From positions 1 through 64,000 of the forward strand of contig CAYWNA010000009.1 of assembly GCA_964459305.1 (NCBI GenBank): DNA of 64,000 nt. Reading direction: 5' to 3'. The stretch is from CAYWNA01 sp964459305 (lineage in GTDB: Bacteria > Planctomycetota > Planctomycetia > Pirellulales > Pirellulaceae). Positions 38,904 through 47,249 of this stretch are shown piece after piece (positions within the stretch are counted from its first letter, which is position 1; each line of letters begins with the position of its first letter). Under the pieces are notes generated by a model. The model did no database searches. It had not been told where the DNA came from and was given only the letters and a program-made list of their open reading frames with translations. The translations under genes and the position numbers were made by a program.

Positions 38904-39590
38904 ATGATTAGGCCATTTGCTGCATTGTTCATGTTGACGATCGCCGGTTCCACCGGACTGGCCTTTGGCGAGGACGTGGTGCTGGACGCATTCGCCAAGT
39001 CTTACAAGTATGAAAAGGTGCAGAATTATCAGGATGCCATCAAGGCTCTCGTGATACTGAAAGATCACGACTATCTGATCAATCTGCGTTTGGGCTGGCT
39101 GTACTACAGCAGCGGCAATTATGCAAACTCCAAACAGCGATATCAGTTGGCGATTTCCGCCGCCCCCGTAGCGATCGAACCCCGGCTAGGTTACATGCTT
39201 CCGTTGCTCGCCCAAGCGCGATATGCCGAAGTCGAGGCAGCCGCCAAGCAAGTGCTGAGGATGGACTCGGCCAACTACTACGCAAGCCTGCGATTGGCAA
39301 TCGCATTGCGCATGCAGGGCAAGCTGGCACTGGCCGCGGTAGTCAATAACTCCATGTTGCGACTGTACCCAACGGACGTGGCCTTTCTAACGCAGCTAGC
39401 TCTGGTGCATGTCGCCCAGAAGAACTCCACCGCTGCCAGCGGTGTCTTCCGCAGAATCCTCACGTTGGACCCGGAGAATGTAATTGCCAAGAGGGAACTC
39501 GCTGCACTGCCCGCTGCCGACACGTCGCGTCTGAATGCACGTGCCTCCAGCGAGACCAATTCCTGGTTCGCCGGCTGGTTCTCGGGGTAG
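38904..39590 (+). CDS. Secreted TPR-repeat protein (paralogue of the preceding gene)
   Basis: The product is 228 aa, with the ATG at 38904 behind GGGAGG. The signal peptide core FAALFMLTIAGSTGLAFG is followed by TPR units: YEKVQNYQDAIKALVIL; LRLGWLYYSSGNYANSKQRY; RLAIALRMQGKLALAAVVNN; LALVHVAQKNSTAASGVF. The C-terminus ends in an aromatic WFAGWFSG tail. Its likely location is the periplasm or outer surface and its partner is unknown. It is transcribed from motif C, 62 bp upstream, so it probably belongs to the same regulon as its neighbours. Confidence 0.88.
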   Translation: MIRPFAALFMLTIAGSTGLAFGEDVVLDAFAKSYKYEKVQNYQDAIKALVILKDHDYLINLRLGWLYYSSGNYANSKQRYQLAISAAPVAIEPRLGYMLPLLAQARYAEVEAAAKQVLRMDSANYYASLRLAIALRMQGKLALAAVVNNSMLRLYPTDVAFLTQLALVHVAQKNSTAASGVFRRILTLDPENVIAKRELAALPAADTSRLNARASSETNSWFAGWFSG

Positions 39591-39688
39591 GGTCCACAGG
39601 GAATTGCTCCGCGCAGGTCGAGTCTGTTCAGGACTTACCGTCTTACTGCGATCGGCCTGCGCCAGGAAGAGCTTCTCCCAAGTTCTAT

Positions 39689-39716
39689 GTAGAAAGCGAC
39701 ATGGGATTGTCGTTAG
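39689..39716 (+). promoter_or_regulatory. ECF-like promoter motif, copy D
   Basis: GTAGAAAGC at 39689-39697, 13 nt, CGTTAG at 39711-39716; 61 bp before the gene at 39778. The distance to the start codon is almost identical to copy C. Confidence 0.7.
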
Positions 39717-39777
39717 CTGTTCTTGAGGCGACGGGAGGAGATTTAAACAGAAGTTTCCAGAGGGAGGCACGCCGACC

Positions 39778-40317
39778 ATGAATTCTACGACCGTTGTCAG
39801 GAACTTAGGGGCTTTGGTTTCTCACAAACTCGCGGACGGGGTAGAGGAAGTCTCGAAAGCCAAGGCCGGCAAGGTGATTCCCAAGCACAGAATCTTGGAC
39901 CTCTACAGTTCGTTAGGGTACCTCTTGCGGGCTTCTTCGCAATTCATCGGCGCACTGAACGACTATGTCAGTCGGCAAGACCTGCGAGGAAATGGTGCCG
40001 GCGACGGCACTGAGTACGAATTGATCTCCGCAACGGATTTCTTTGCCCAAGCAATCGATGCGTTTCTCCGTGTTTCGGATAGACTTGACCCCTACGCAGC
40101 CGAGTGGCCCAATCATGCATCCGCGGTGTACTTGCAGACCGACGGAGGTATCGTGAACCGACTGAGCCATGCCGTTCATTTCGCGACTCCCGATTTGGAT
40201 AGCTATCGTGCTTTGCTGAAAGAAGCAAACCGGTATCATGAATCATTGCTCGATACCGCCGAAGGTCTGCGAAATGTGATCAGCGGGTCCTTTGACTTCA
40301 GCCGTTCGTTCTCGTGA
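39778..40317 (+). CDS. Unknown soluble protein of the motif-controlled cassette
   Basis: The product is 179 aa, with the ATG at 39778 and AGGGAGG 10 bp upstream. I do not recognise the family. There is no signal peptide and no membrane segment. It looks mainly helical (HRILDLYSSLGYLLRASSQF, DFFAQAIDAFLRVSDRL, YRALLKEANRYHESLLDTAE). It lies behind motif D, so it probably responds together with the two TPR genes and the Gly/Lys-repeat operon. Its stop codon is followed directly, in the same frame, by a sigma-factor remnant. Confidence 0.75.
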   Translation: MNSTTVVRNLGALVSHKLADGVEEVSKAKAGKVIPKHRILDLYSSLGYLLRASSQFIGALNDYVSRQDLRGNGAGDGTEYELISATDFFAQAIDAFLRVSDRLDPYAAEWPNHASAVYLQTDGGIVNRLSHAVHFATPDLDSYRALLKEANRYHESLLDTAEGLRNVISGSFDFSRSFS

Positions 40318-40410
40318 CTGCGGCAAGAGGTCGATGCGGAAGATGTGATTCAATCCGCAGTCCGCAGCCTTTTTATCCGGCAAGCCAAGTCTTCGGCATG
40401 CCCGTATTGA
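40318..40410 (+). pseudogene. Fragment of an ECF sigma factor (region 2)
   Basis: Right after the stop codon at 40315-40317 the same frame reads LRQEVDAEDVIQSAVRSLF then IRQAK, and stops at 40408-40410. The intact ECF gene in this window has LRQKIDAEDVIQSVFRSFF then VRQAK. About 24 residues of sigma region 2 are therefore conserved with no surrounding gene. It is a relic of a sigma-factor gene that once stood in or next to the cassette. The rest of 40411-40539 shows nothing. Confidence 0.8.
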
Positions 40411-40539
40411 AGGATTCCAAGAGTCCTCCAAAGTTCTTCGCCTCCCCGAAAGAGAGAACACCACGACCCGAGCCCGGCCTCCCGCCACGCATCTAGCGGC
40501 AACCACGCCGGCTGCCTTTTTCTGGAGTTCTGGTGAATT

Positions 40540-41820
40540 CTATTTTGGGCTGGCTGCAGGCTTAACGTCGCGGCCGGCAAGAATGCAGAACAGCCGGCCC
40601 ACCGTGCGAAAGTAGATCATGATGAAGGCGACCATCGCTACCGCACTCACGAGCCCGACAAGGAACCCGTTGCCAAGGCACAGAATGAACGCAAACAGGG
40701 CTGAGATGATGGCGCACGTCGTGATCAGGTAGGTCAGCTTCCATGGGTCCGGCCGCTCACGGATGCCGGCCCAGACCTCGTTAGAGATGAGGGCCAAGGC
40801 GGAGTTGGATCTGAACATAGACAGCAGGGTCGGCGGGAACAGCGCCCCGAAGGTGGCGGCGCCGGCGAACAGGACCATGCCGGTGACTCCGGCTAAGCCC
40901 AATAGAATCCCCAAGGCGACACCGGGCAACGCCGCCAGAATTCCGGCGTTGACGATGTAGAATACGTCTCGCCCCCATGTGAGAACATTGACTCCGGGCC
41001 AGTGTTCGATCTTCCGCAACCCGTGGGACGTGTCTTTGACCAGAGCCAGACCGCAAGCCGCGGTGGCAATCAGAAACGCGAGGAGGAAGAGGACCATGGC
41101 AAATACTGCTACCAGGCTGGTCGCCTCACCGCGAACCGCTGACTCATCCTCGGAAATCGTCATCCCGGAGCCCCAATGAAACATCGTCATGGCGAGCTCG
41201 AAACACACCGCCAGAATGGCCAGCCGGACTACAGCATGCGGATCGGGGAAGAACTCGAACAGCCCTTCCGTGAACCGCTCGGCGCTGTGTTCGCGCTCTT
41301 CCGCCTCCTCCTCCTCCTGCTCAATTCTCACCTTTTTCAGCCGCGACTGGGCGTCGGCTTGTTTGGCCGTGGGGCCGACCGGGCTTTCGGTCTCTTCCCA
41401 CGTTCTCTGCTCGGCTCGCCCCGACTGATTGCGCTTCGGTGGGCCCTTGACGACAACTGGCGAGTAGCAATCAGGGCACCGGATTGTGGTCCCGGCTTGC
41501 GGCGGCCGCACGTGCAGTCGCGTCCCGCACACCAGGCAACTGATACCATACACATCATCGTGGGGCGACGGGTCGGGGCGAGGTGCCGGCGGCAGCGTTT
41601 CGGTATCCGAAGCCGGCGCCGATGCGTTCGCGGGTCGATCAACAGCTTCAGGCGGCTCGGGCTGCGCCTGGCCCGCTGCGGCGATCTCGGCATCGCAGCG
41701 CGGACAACGGATTCTCTGCCCGATCTGGAACGGCGGCACTTTGATCGCCCCGCCACACTGCGGACAGGAAATCCGGATCGACGAACTGCCTTGGCTACTC
41801 ACGGCTAGAAACGCCCTCAT
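40540..41820 (-). CDS. Zinc-ribbon multipass membrane protein
   Basis: The product is about 426 aa from the ATG at 41820 (AAGGAG very close; a GTG at 41802 is possible). Two MJ0042-like zinc ribbons occur: C19/C22 with C39/C42 (CPQCGG ... CPRCDA) and C95/C98 with C115/C118 (CLVCGT ... CPDCYS). A charged linker with a poly-Glu patch (QEEEEAEERE) follows. The C-terminal half has about six hydrophobic segments, among them AVVRLAILAVCFELAM, VAVFAMVLFLLAFLIATAA and GVALGILLGLAGVTGMVLF. Such ribbon-plus-membrane proteins are frequent in planctomycetes and functionally uncharacterised. Confidence 0.82.
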   Translation of the reverse strand: MRAFLAVSSQGSSSIRISCPQCGGAIKVPPFQIGQRIRCPRCDAEIAAAGQAQPEPPEAVDRPANASAPASDTETLPPAPRPDPSPHDDVYGISCLVCGTRLHVRPPQAGTTIRCPDCYSPVVVKGPPKRNQSGRAEQRTWEETESPVGPTAKQADAQSRLKKVRIEQEEEEAEEREHSAERFTEGLFEFFPDPHAVVRLAILAVCFELAMTMFHWGSGMTISEDESAVRGEATSLVAVFAMVLFLLAFLIATAACGLALVKDTSHGLRKIEHWPGVNVLTWGRDVFYIVNAGILAALPGVALGILLGLAGVTGMVLFAGAATFGALFPPTLLSMFRSNSALALISNEVWAGIRERPDPWKLTYLITTCAIISALFAFILCLGNGFLVGLVSAVAMVAFIMIYFRTVGRLFCILAGRDVKPAASPK

Positions 41821-42104
41821 TTCTCCTTGCAGCACCCACCAGCGAGACCATTCTATCCGACTGCATGACGACCACAATGGAGGAAGATGCGAGTTGCCGA
41901 AATAGAACGGATAGCGGACACTCGTCGTCCACGACGGGGTAGTCATCCTGACCAAGACAAGACGGACGCAACTTCAAGGGACGACAACTTGGCATCGATG
42001 CCGCGGCGATATTATTGGGGTCATGGCTTTCAGTGGGCTAGACCGCCGATTAGATTAGTCCTGTCTCGGTCTTGACCGTCCACGAACACTAGCAGGTGGT
42101 TCTC

Positions 42105-44072
42105 ATGCGCATATCGAGTTTTCGAGCAGCTTCATGCAGGATGCCTGCGGTCTTACTGATCCTCGGCCTCGTGTTTCTCTGTCAGGTGTATGGCGGGGCG
42201 GCCGAACTTCGTGGGTTAGTGCCGAACTTCTACGAAGACGCAGCGATTGGCGAGGGTGAGAAGCTGGGCATTGGCTCGGCCAAGTTAGTTGGCCCGGAAT
42301 CGGCCGAGGTGCTTTCCCATCAGACGTGGAAACTCGTCTACACGGCGGGCAGAGCCGGTGTGAAGCCGAGAGGCGGTATTCGAATTGGAATGCGGCATCT
42401 TTCGCAGTGGTCTCTGCCGCAAACGAAGGATCCCAAAGCGGTCGGCTATTTCACGGCCAAGGCCGCAGGGGATCAGGCGGTCAAGATCACCATCGACTTC
42501 CGCCGTCGTTTCTTCAGCCAATACTTCGCGTGGCAGCACATGCTGGAAGTGCTGCTGCCGGAGCGCGGCTTGCGGCCTGGCGAGACACTGGAGCTTGTTT
42601 ACGGCGACACCAGCGGCGGCTCACTCGGCATGCGTGTGCAGCCGTTTGACGAGTCGTGCTTTGTGTTCAAGACGTACGTCGACGCTCAGGGATACGCCGA
42701 CTTCCTGCCGGTGAGAAACAGCCCGTCCATCGAAGTTGTCGGGGCTGAACCCTATCGACTGAACGTCGTCATGCCCACCAATGCATTAACCGGCCAGCCC
42801 AGTTGGTGCCTCGTTCGCGCGGAAGATCGATACGGAAATCCGGCGCCCCGTTACCGGGGTACGGTTCGTTTGACATCGACCGACGCGGCGGCCGGCCTGC
42901 CGCAGGCCTATTCATTCACCGAATCGGACCGCGGCGTTCACCGCTTCGGGAATGTGGTGTTCGGTACACCGGGCGATCACACGATTGCCGTGGAGGATGG
43001 CCGGTTTCACGCAACAGGCAACCCGGTACGCGTCGCCGAAAAACGCCCGGAACGGCTTCTTCTATGGGGCGATCTGCATGGGCATACGCTGGTCTCCGAC
43101 GGCCGTGGTACGGTCGAGGAGTTCTACGATTTCGCGGAGAACGTGGCCGGGCTCGACTTCTGCGCCGTCACCGATCATGCGTTCGAAGTGCTCGATGAAA
43201 TGTGGGAGCACTCAAAGAAGGTGACAAACCAGGTTTACAAGCCAGGACGATTTGTGACCCTCCAGGCGTTCGAGTGGAGCGGAACAACGCCGCTGGGCGG
43301 CGACCACAACTGTTACTTCCTGGAAGACGACCCACCCATCTTTCGCTCGACTTCCTACTACACGCCGAACAATCTGCAGATGTACCACGGTCCCGTGACG
43401 AAGCAGGAACATGTCACCGATGTGTTCGCCGAATTGAAGAAGCGGCTGCGAGACAAGAACGTCTTTTGCATTCCGCATTACGGAGGCCGACGCGGAAACC
43501 CGGAATGGCACAATCCCAAAGTGCAGCGCATGATCGAGATTTTCAGCGAGCACCGGCGCGGCGAAGACTGGGCCACGACATTCCTGACCAAGGGCTACCG
43601 GCTGGGCATCATCGCCAGCACCGACGGCCACTACGGCAATCCGGGATACGGATACCTGAAGCCGACGTATGACTGGGACAACCAAGAGATCGGCATGGCG
43701 GCCGTGGCGGTTTACGCTCCAGAGCGGACTCGCGAGTCGATCTTCCGCGCACTTTACGATCGCCACGTCTACGCCACCAGCGGCGACCGAATCGTCCTGG
43801 ACTTCTGCGCGGACGGACACCCAATGGGCACCGAATATCGTACCGAGCAACCGCCGGAACTAGTCATCAAGGCGGTTGGCACCGCGCCGATCACACTGGT
43901 CGAAGTGAAGAAAGACAGTAAGGTCGTTGCCACGTTCACCCCGAACGGGACGTCGGTCGATCTCCGTTGGCGCGACAGCGAATTCCATCCCGACGCCTCG
44001 TGTTATTACTACGTGCGCGTTCTTCAAAAGAACAACGAAGAAGCGATTTCCAGTCCAGTCTGGGTGAACTGA
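42105..44072 (+). CDS. Exported PHP-superfamily protein (DUF3604-like)
   Basis: The product is 655 aa from the ATG at 42105, with an N-terminal signal sequence (MPAVLLILGLVFLCQVYGG). An N-terminal beta-rich region is followed by a PHP metal-dependent hydrolase core from about residue 325. Metal-binding motifs are LLLWGDLHGHTLVSDG (HxH), DFCAVTDHA, FCIPHYGG and IIASTDGHYG. The C-terminal residues form another beta domain. PHP enzymes hydrolyse phosphoesters using three metals; DUF3604 members are secreted proteins of unknown substrate. It stands alone between a membrane protein and a sialidase. Confidence 0.85.
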   Translation: MRISSFRAASCRMPAVLLILGLVFLCQVYGGAAELRGLVPNFYEDAAIGEGEKLGIGSAKLVGPESAEVLSHQTWKLVYTAGRAGVKPRGGIRIGMRHLSQWSLPQTKDPKAVGYFTAKAAGDQAVKITIDFRRRFFSQYFAWQHMLEVLLPERGLRPGETLELVYGDTSGGSLGMRVQPFDESCFVFKTYVDAQGYADFLPVRNSPSIEVVGAEPYRLNVVMPTNALTGQPSWCLVRAEDRYGNPAPRYRGTVRLTSTDAAAGLPQAYSFTESDRGVHRFGNVVFGTPGDHTIAVEDGRFHATGNPVRVAEKRPERLLLWGDLHGHTLVSDGRGTVEEFYDFAENVAGLDFCAVTDHAFEVLDEMWEHSKKVTNQVYKPGRFVTLQAFEWSGTTPLGGDHNCYFLEDDPPIFRSTSYYTPNNLQMYHGPVTKQEHVTDVFAELKKRLRDKNVFCIPHYGGRRGNPEWHNPKVQRMIEIFSEHRRGEDWATTFLTKGYRLGIIASTDGHYGNPGYGYLKPTYDWDNQEIGMAAVAVYAPERTRESIFRALYDRHVYATSGDRIVLDFCADGHPMGTEYRTEQPPELVIKAVGTAPITLVEVKKDSKVVATFTPNGTSVDLRWRDSEFHPDASCYYYVRVLQKNNEEAISSPVWVN

Positions 44073-44095
44073 ACGCCACGTTGGTGTCCTGAGGC

Positions 44096-44154
44096 AACCC
44101 GAAGCGTGAGCGAGGGAAAGCGCTGCGGCAAATCCTCGCTTACGCTTCGCGTTA
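44096..44154. repeat. Intergenic palindrome (AACCCGAAGCG family)
   Basis: The left arm AACCCGAAGCGTGAGCGAGG (44096-44115) and the right arm at 44134-44154 are inverted repeats with few mismatches and an 18-nt loop. It sits between convergent genes and could also act as a bidirectional terminator. It resembles a dispersed planctomycete repeat. Confidence 0.85.
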
Positions 44155-44193
44155 CTATCTCGCGGATCTTTCGCCCAAAGTGGCGCAATCCAA

Positions 44194-45351
44194 CTACTCG
44201 CCGGCGGTTAACCACTGCAGCGAGAAACGCGCAAAGGTGATCGATTCATAGGCGTGTTTCTCGCCCGTCTCGTACAGGCAAGCAATCGAACCGTCGGGCA
44301 GCACGGCCAAGTCAGAATACGCGTTGGGTCCTTCCTGTACCACTTTGCCCACAGGCCAGGTCTTGCCTTCGTCGCAACTCGCGCGCACGGTCAGGTTATT
44401 GCGACCACCGCCGCCCGGACCGGAGTAGAGTATGATGCTCTTCGGTTCCAGCGAGTACCGATGGATGCTCGACTGGCACGTGGGACAGTAAACCTGGTCG
44501 TGGTGTTCGGGCTTTGACCACGACTGGCCGCCATCGTTGCTGATCGCGAAAGCCCGGCGGTTCTTGCCGTGATAGTTGCGCATGCTCACCAGTAGCGAGC
44601 CATTGGCCAACTCAACGACCTCACACTCGTTCATTCCTTTGTCGGTGATATCGCCACGCTGCCAAGTCTTGCCGTGATCGTCACTGTAAATCATCAGTGA
44701 ACGCCCCTTCTTGTCCCACTGGCTCCAGCCCTTGCTGTCGCCGCAGTCGCATGGAACGACGAGTCGCCCCTTATGCTGACCGCTATGCAACTGGATGCCG
44801 TGCCCGGGACCTGTGGCATACCAGCCCCATTCGGGCTCTTTGACGTTCTCGGTGATCTCCACCGGTGGCGCCCAGGTTTTTCCATCGTCCGTGCTGTGAG
44901 TGATGAACACACGGTCGTTGTTGCGACAGAAGGGCAGCCAAATCGTTCCCGTGGTCTGATCGACTACCGGGCAGGGATTACCGATGGTTATCTCCGCGGT
45001 ACCGCCCTCTTCGTGAACGATCTGCTGATCCGACCACGTTTTGCCGCCGTCCTCGCTTCGCTTCAGCACCAGGTCCAAATCGCCATGGTCGCTGCGCCCG
45101 GTTCTCCGTCCTTCGCAGAATGCCAACAACGTACGCTTCGTGGTCACAACCAATCCGGGAATACGGTACGTGTGATAACCGTCCGTACCGCTCTTGTAGA
45201 CGATTTGTTTTGCGGGAACATCGTTTGCCGTCTCGCCAATCTCATCCGCGGCCTTCACATTTCCGGTCGCCATCAGGGAAATCACCAACACAAACAACCA
45301 TGTTCCAATTCTTGCACTGTCCAAGCTGACTCTCCAGAAGCTGTTCATCAT
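44194..45351 (-). CDS. Secreted sialidase (BNR-repeat, GH33-like)
   Basis: The product is 385 aa, MM start at 45351/45348, with a signal peptide ending near NVKAA. It has the sialidase YRIPGL (FRIP-like) motif and five Asp boxes: SEDGGKTW, STDDGKTW, SDDHGKTW, SNDGGQSW and SCDEGKTW. Candidate catalytic residues are Asp in GRSDHGDLDLV, Glu in NECEVVEL and Tyr in PNAYSDL. The six-bladed propeller would release terminal sialic acids or related sugars outside the cytoplasm. The nearby OCD gene and DapA-family remnant may be remnants of a sugar-acid or amino-acid route, which is speculative. Confidence 0.88.
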   Translation of the reverse strand: MMNSFWRVSLDSARIGTWLFVLVISLMATGNVKAADEIGETANDVPAKQIVYKSGTDGYHTYRIPGLVVTTKRTLLAFCEGRRTGRSDHGDLDLVLKRSEDGGKTWSDQQIVHEEGGTAEITIGNPCPVVDQTTGTIWLPFCRNNDRVFITHSTDDGKTWAPPVEITENVKEPEWGWYATGPGHGIQLHSGQHKGRLVVPCDCGDSKGWSQWDKKGRSLMIYSDDHGKTWQRGDITDKGMNECEVVELANGSLLVSMRNYHGKNRRAFAISNDGGQSWSKPEHHDQVYCPTCQSSIHRYSLEPKSIILYSGPGGGGRNNLTVRASCDEGKTWPVGKVVQEGPNAYSDLAVLPDGSIACLYETGEKHAYESITFARFSLQWLTAGE

Positions 45352-45844
45352 CCACCTCCAATTGCATCCAGAAACTGATTCAAAGCAATAGGCTTCGCCG
45401 ACTCACGGGATCATCCAAGATCGCCGTATTGACAGCGGAGCGGCAAACCGCGCTGGTCTATTGTAATGTCTTTGGATCGCGCCAAGGTAGGTCAGGCCAC
45501 CGCCTGGCAGATCAGTTTAACGCAGCATGCGTGCCCGCCACGCGTCAACAGGGTAAGGATCGGTCGAGAAATAGCTGTCGCGTTTGTCGTCGTCCTTTCC
45601 GAGGTCGGTGGGGGAAGGCACCGAGTTCGGAGAACATGGCGACTATCTGTTTTGGGATTTCGCAGCCTTCGCGCAGAAGGTGACAGACACTTCTCGAACG
45701 ATCCTAACGCGATTGTCCGCTGGGAGTCTCGGCGCAGATATCGCCCGGCTAGATGTTGCGAGTGGCGCCGTGATGGTAAAATGCCCCGAATCATCGTGCA
45801 AACAACGCGGCACACGTCCAGGTTGGACAGCGAAAGGGGGACGA
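45352..45844. other. Gene-free stretch between divergent sialidase and OCD genes
   Basis: About 490 bp with no convincing coding frame; the OCD frame is open upstream to 45584, but that part does not match the family. Promoters for both divergent genes are expected here, but I see no clear motif. GAAAGGGGG before 45845 is the SD of the OCD gene. Confidence 0.6.
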
Positions 45845-46819
45845 ATGGCAACGGAAACAGTTTTGTACCTGAGTCGGAAGGATGTCGAGGCGGTGGGTCT
45901 GTCCATGCCTGAGATCATCAATGCATTGGACTGTATGTTCAAGGAAAAGGGCGAGGATCGCGTCGAGATGCCGCCTAAACCCGGGATACACACGCGCCCC
46001 GATGCGTTCATCCATGCCATGCCAGCATACATACCGAGCCTCGAATCGGCAGGAATGAAATGGGTTTCCGGTTACCCGGACAACCAGAAGAAAAATCTCC
46101 CTTACATAAGTGGTCTGCTCATCCTGAACGACCCCGAAACGGGATTCCCGATCACCGTGATGGATGCAACATGGATCACCGCACAGCGTACGGGCGCCGC
46201 GACCGCCGTGGCTGCGAAATACCTGGCCCGCGAAGATAGTTCGAGCGTTGGTATTCTGGCCTGCGGTGTCCAGGGCCGAAGCAACCTTGAAGCACTATCA
46301 TGCTTGTTCCAGCTCAAGAAAGTGAAAGCCTTCGATATCAACCCCGACGTGACCGAGAGATTCGCAACGGAAATGGCGGAGGTCGCGCAGACCGAGATAG
46401 AAATTGTGAAGGACCCAAAGGAAGCAGTTGTGGGCATGGACCTGGTGGTCACCAGCGGTCCGATACTGAAAGAACCCACTCCCGTAATCGAACCCGGCTG
46501 GCTGGGCGAAGGAGCATTCGCCAGTCCCGTGGATTTCGATTCGTATTGGCAGGGAGATGCACTCAGACAGGCCGAAAAATTGGCGACTGACGACAGGAAG
46601 CAGATGGAGTACTATCGCAAGACCGGATATTTCAAGGACACCCCACAACCCTATGCCGACCTGGGTGAGATTGTCGCAGGCAACAAGCCAGGACGAGAGA
46701 AGCCCGACGAGCGTACGATCTGTATCAATCTCGGTCTTGCACTGGATGATATGGCAACGGCAATACTGATCTACAAACGAGCTAGGGAGAAGGGAATAGG
46801 AACTCCGCTTCCCTTGTGA
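45845..46819 (+). CDS. Ornithine cyclodeaminase / mu-crystallin family protein
   Basis: The product is 324 aa, with the ATG at 45845 behind GAAAGGGGG. Family hallmarks are visible: the N-terminal substrate region MPPKPGIHTRPDAFIHAMPA, GMKWVSGYPDN, DATWITAQRTGAATAVAAKYLA, and the Rossmann dinucleotide site VGILACGVQGRSNLEAL. The set includes ornithine cyclodeaminases, ketimine reductases and alanine dehydrogenases of this fold, so the exact substrate is open. A convergent fragment of a DapA-family lyase lies 3 bp downstream, compatible with a former amino-acid catabolic pair. Confidence 0.88.
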   Translation: MATETVLYLSRKDVEAVGLSMPEIINALDCMFKEKGEDRVEMPPKPGIHTRPDAFIHAMPAYIPSLESAGMKWVSGYPDNQKKNLPYISGLLILNDPETGFPITVMDATWITAQRTGAATAVAAKYLAREDSSSVGILACGVQGRSNLEALSCLFQLKKVKAFDINPDVTERFATEMAEVAQTEIEIVKDPKEAVVGMDLVVTSGPILKEPTPVIEPGWLGEGAFASPVDFDSYWQGDALRQAEKLATDDRKQMEYYRKTGYFKDTPQPYADLGEIVAGNKPGREKPDERTICINLGLALDDMATAILIYKRAREKGIGTPLPL

Positions 46820-46821
46820 CC

Positions 46822-47112
46822 TTACGACTGAGGTTCACAGGACTTCTTCTTCTCAAGAAACTCGGCCAGATCTCGCATTTGCTCGTCGGTGAGTGAGTGG
46901 TAGGGTGGTCGGCGGTAGCGTTTGGCGAATCCGAACAGTTCGAAGATTCCGTGGATGGCGGCGTCAAAGCTGCCCTCGCTGGCAATCAGGTAATCGAACA
47001 AGGGCATGTCGTAATCGCGGATGACCGCCCGCGCAGCTCCCAGGTCGTCGGCCTGAATCGCGTTCCAGTAGCGCCAGGCGATCTCCGGCTTGAAGGTCAT
47101 GCATGTCGACAT
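46822..47112 (-). pseudogene. C-terminal fragment of a DapA (dihydrodipicolinate synthase/NAL) family protein
   Basis: The 96-codon frame reads PEIAWRYWNAIQADDLGAAR, then DMPLFDYLIASEGSFDAAIH, then FGFAKRYRRPPYHSLTDEQM. This matches the last helices of planctomycete DapA-family proteins (usual length about 300 residues). The Schiff-base Lys barrel part is missing and a stop codon lies just upstream of its first ATG in this frame. It is therefore a decayed remnant rather than a functional gene. A start of a short new protein cannot be excluded. Confidence 0.65.
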
Positions 47113-47249
47113 CAGCCGACGTCAGTGCAACAACCAACGTGGCGGGATTTGCGCACGACGATTGAAAGGTCTATAGGTTCCGGCTATTCTGCGTGGTGCA
47201 CGCTGTCAAGCCATCGAAACGACGAGATCATCGGGGAGATAAGGACGTG

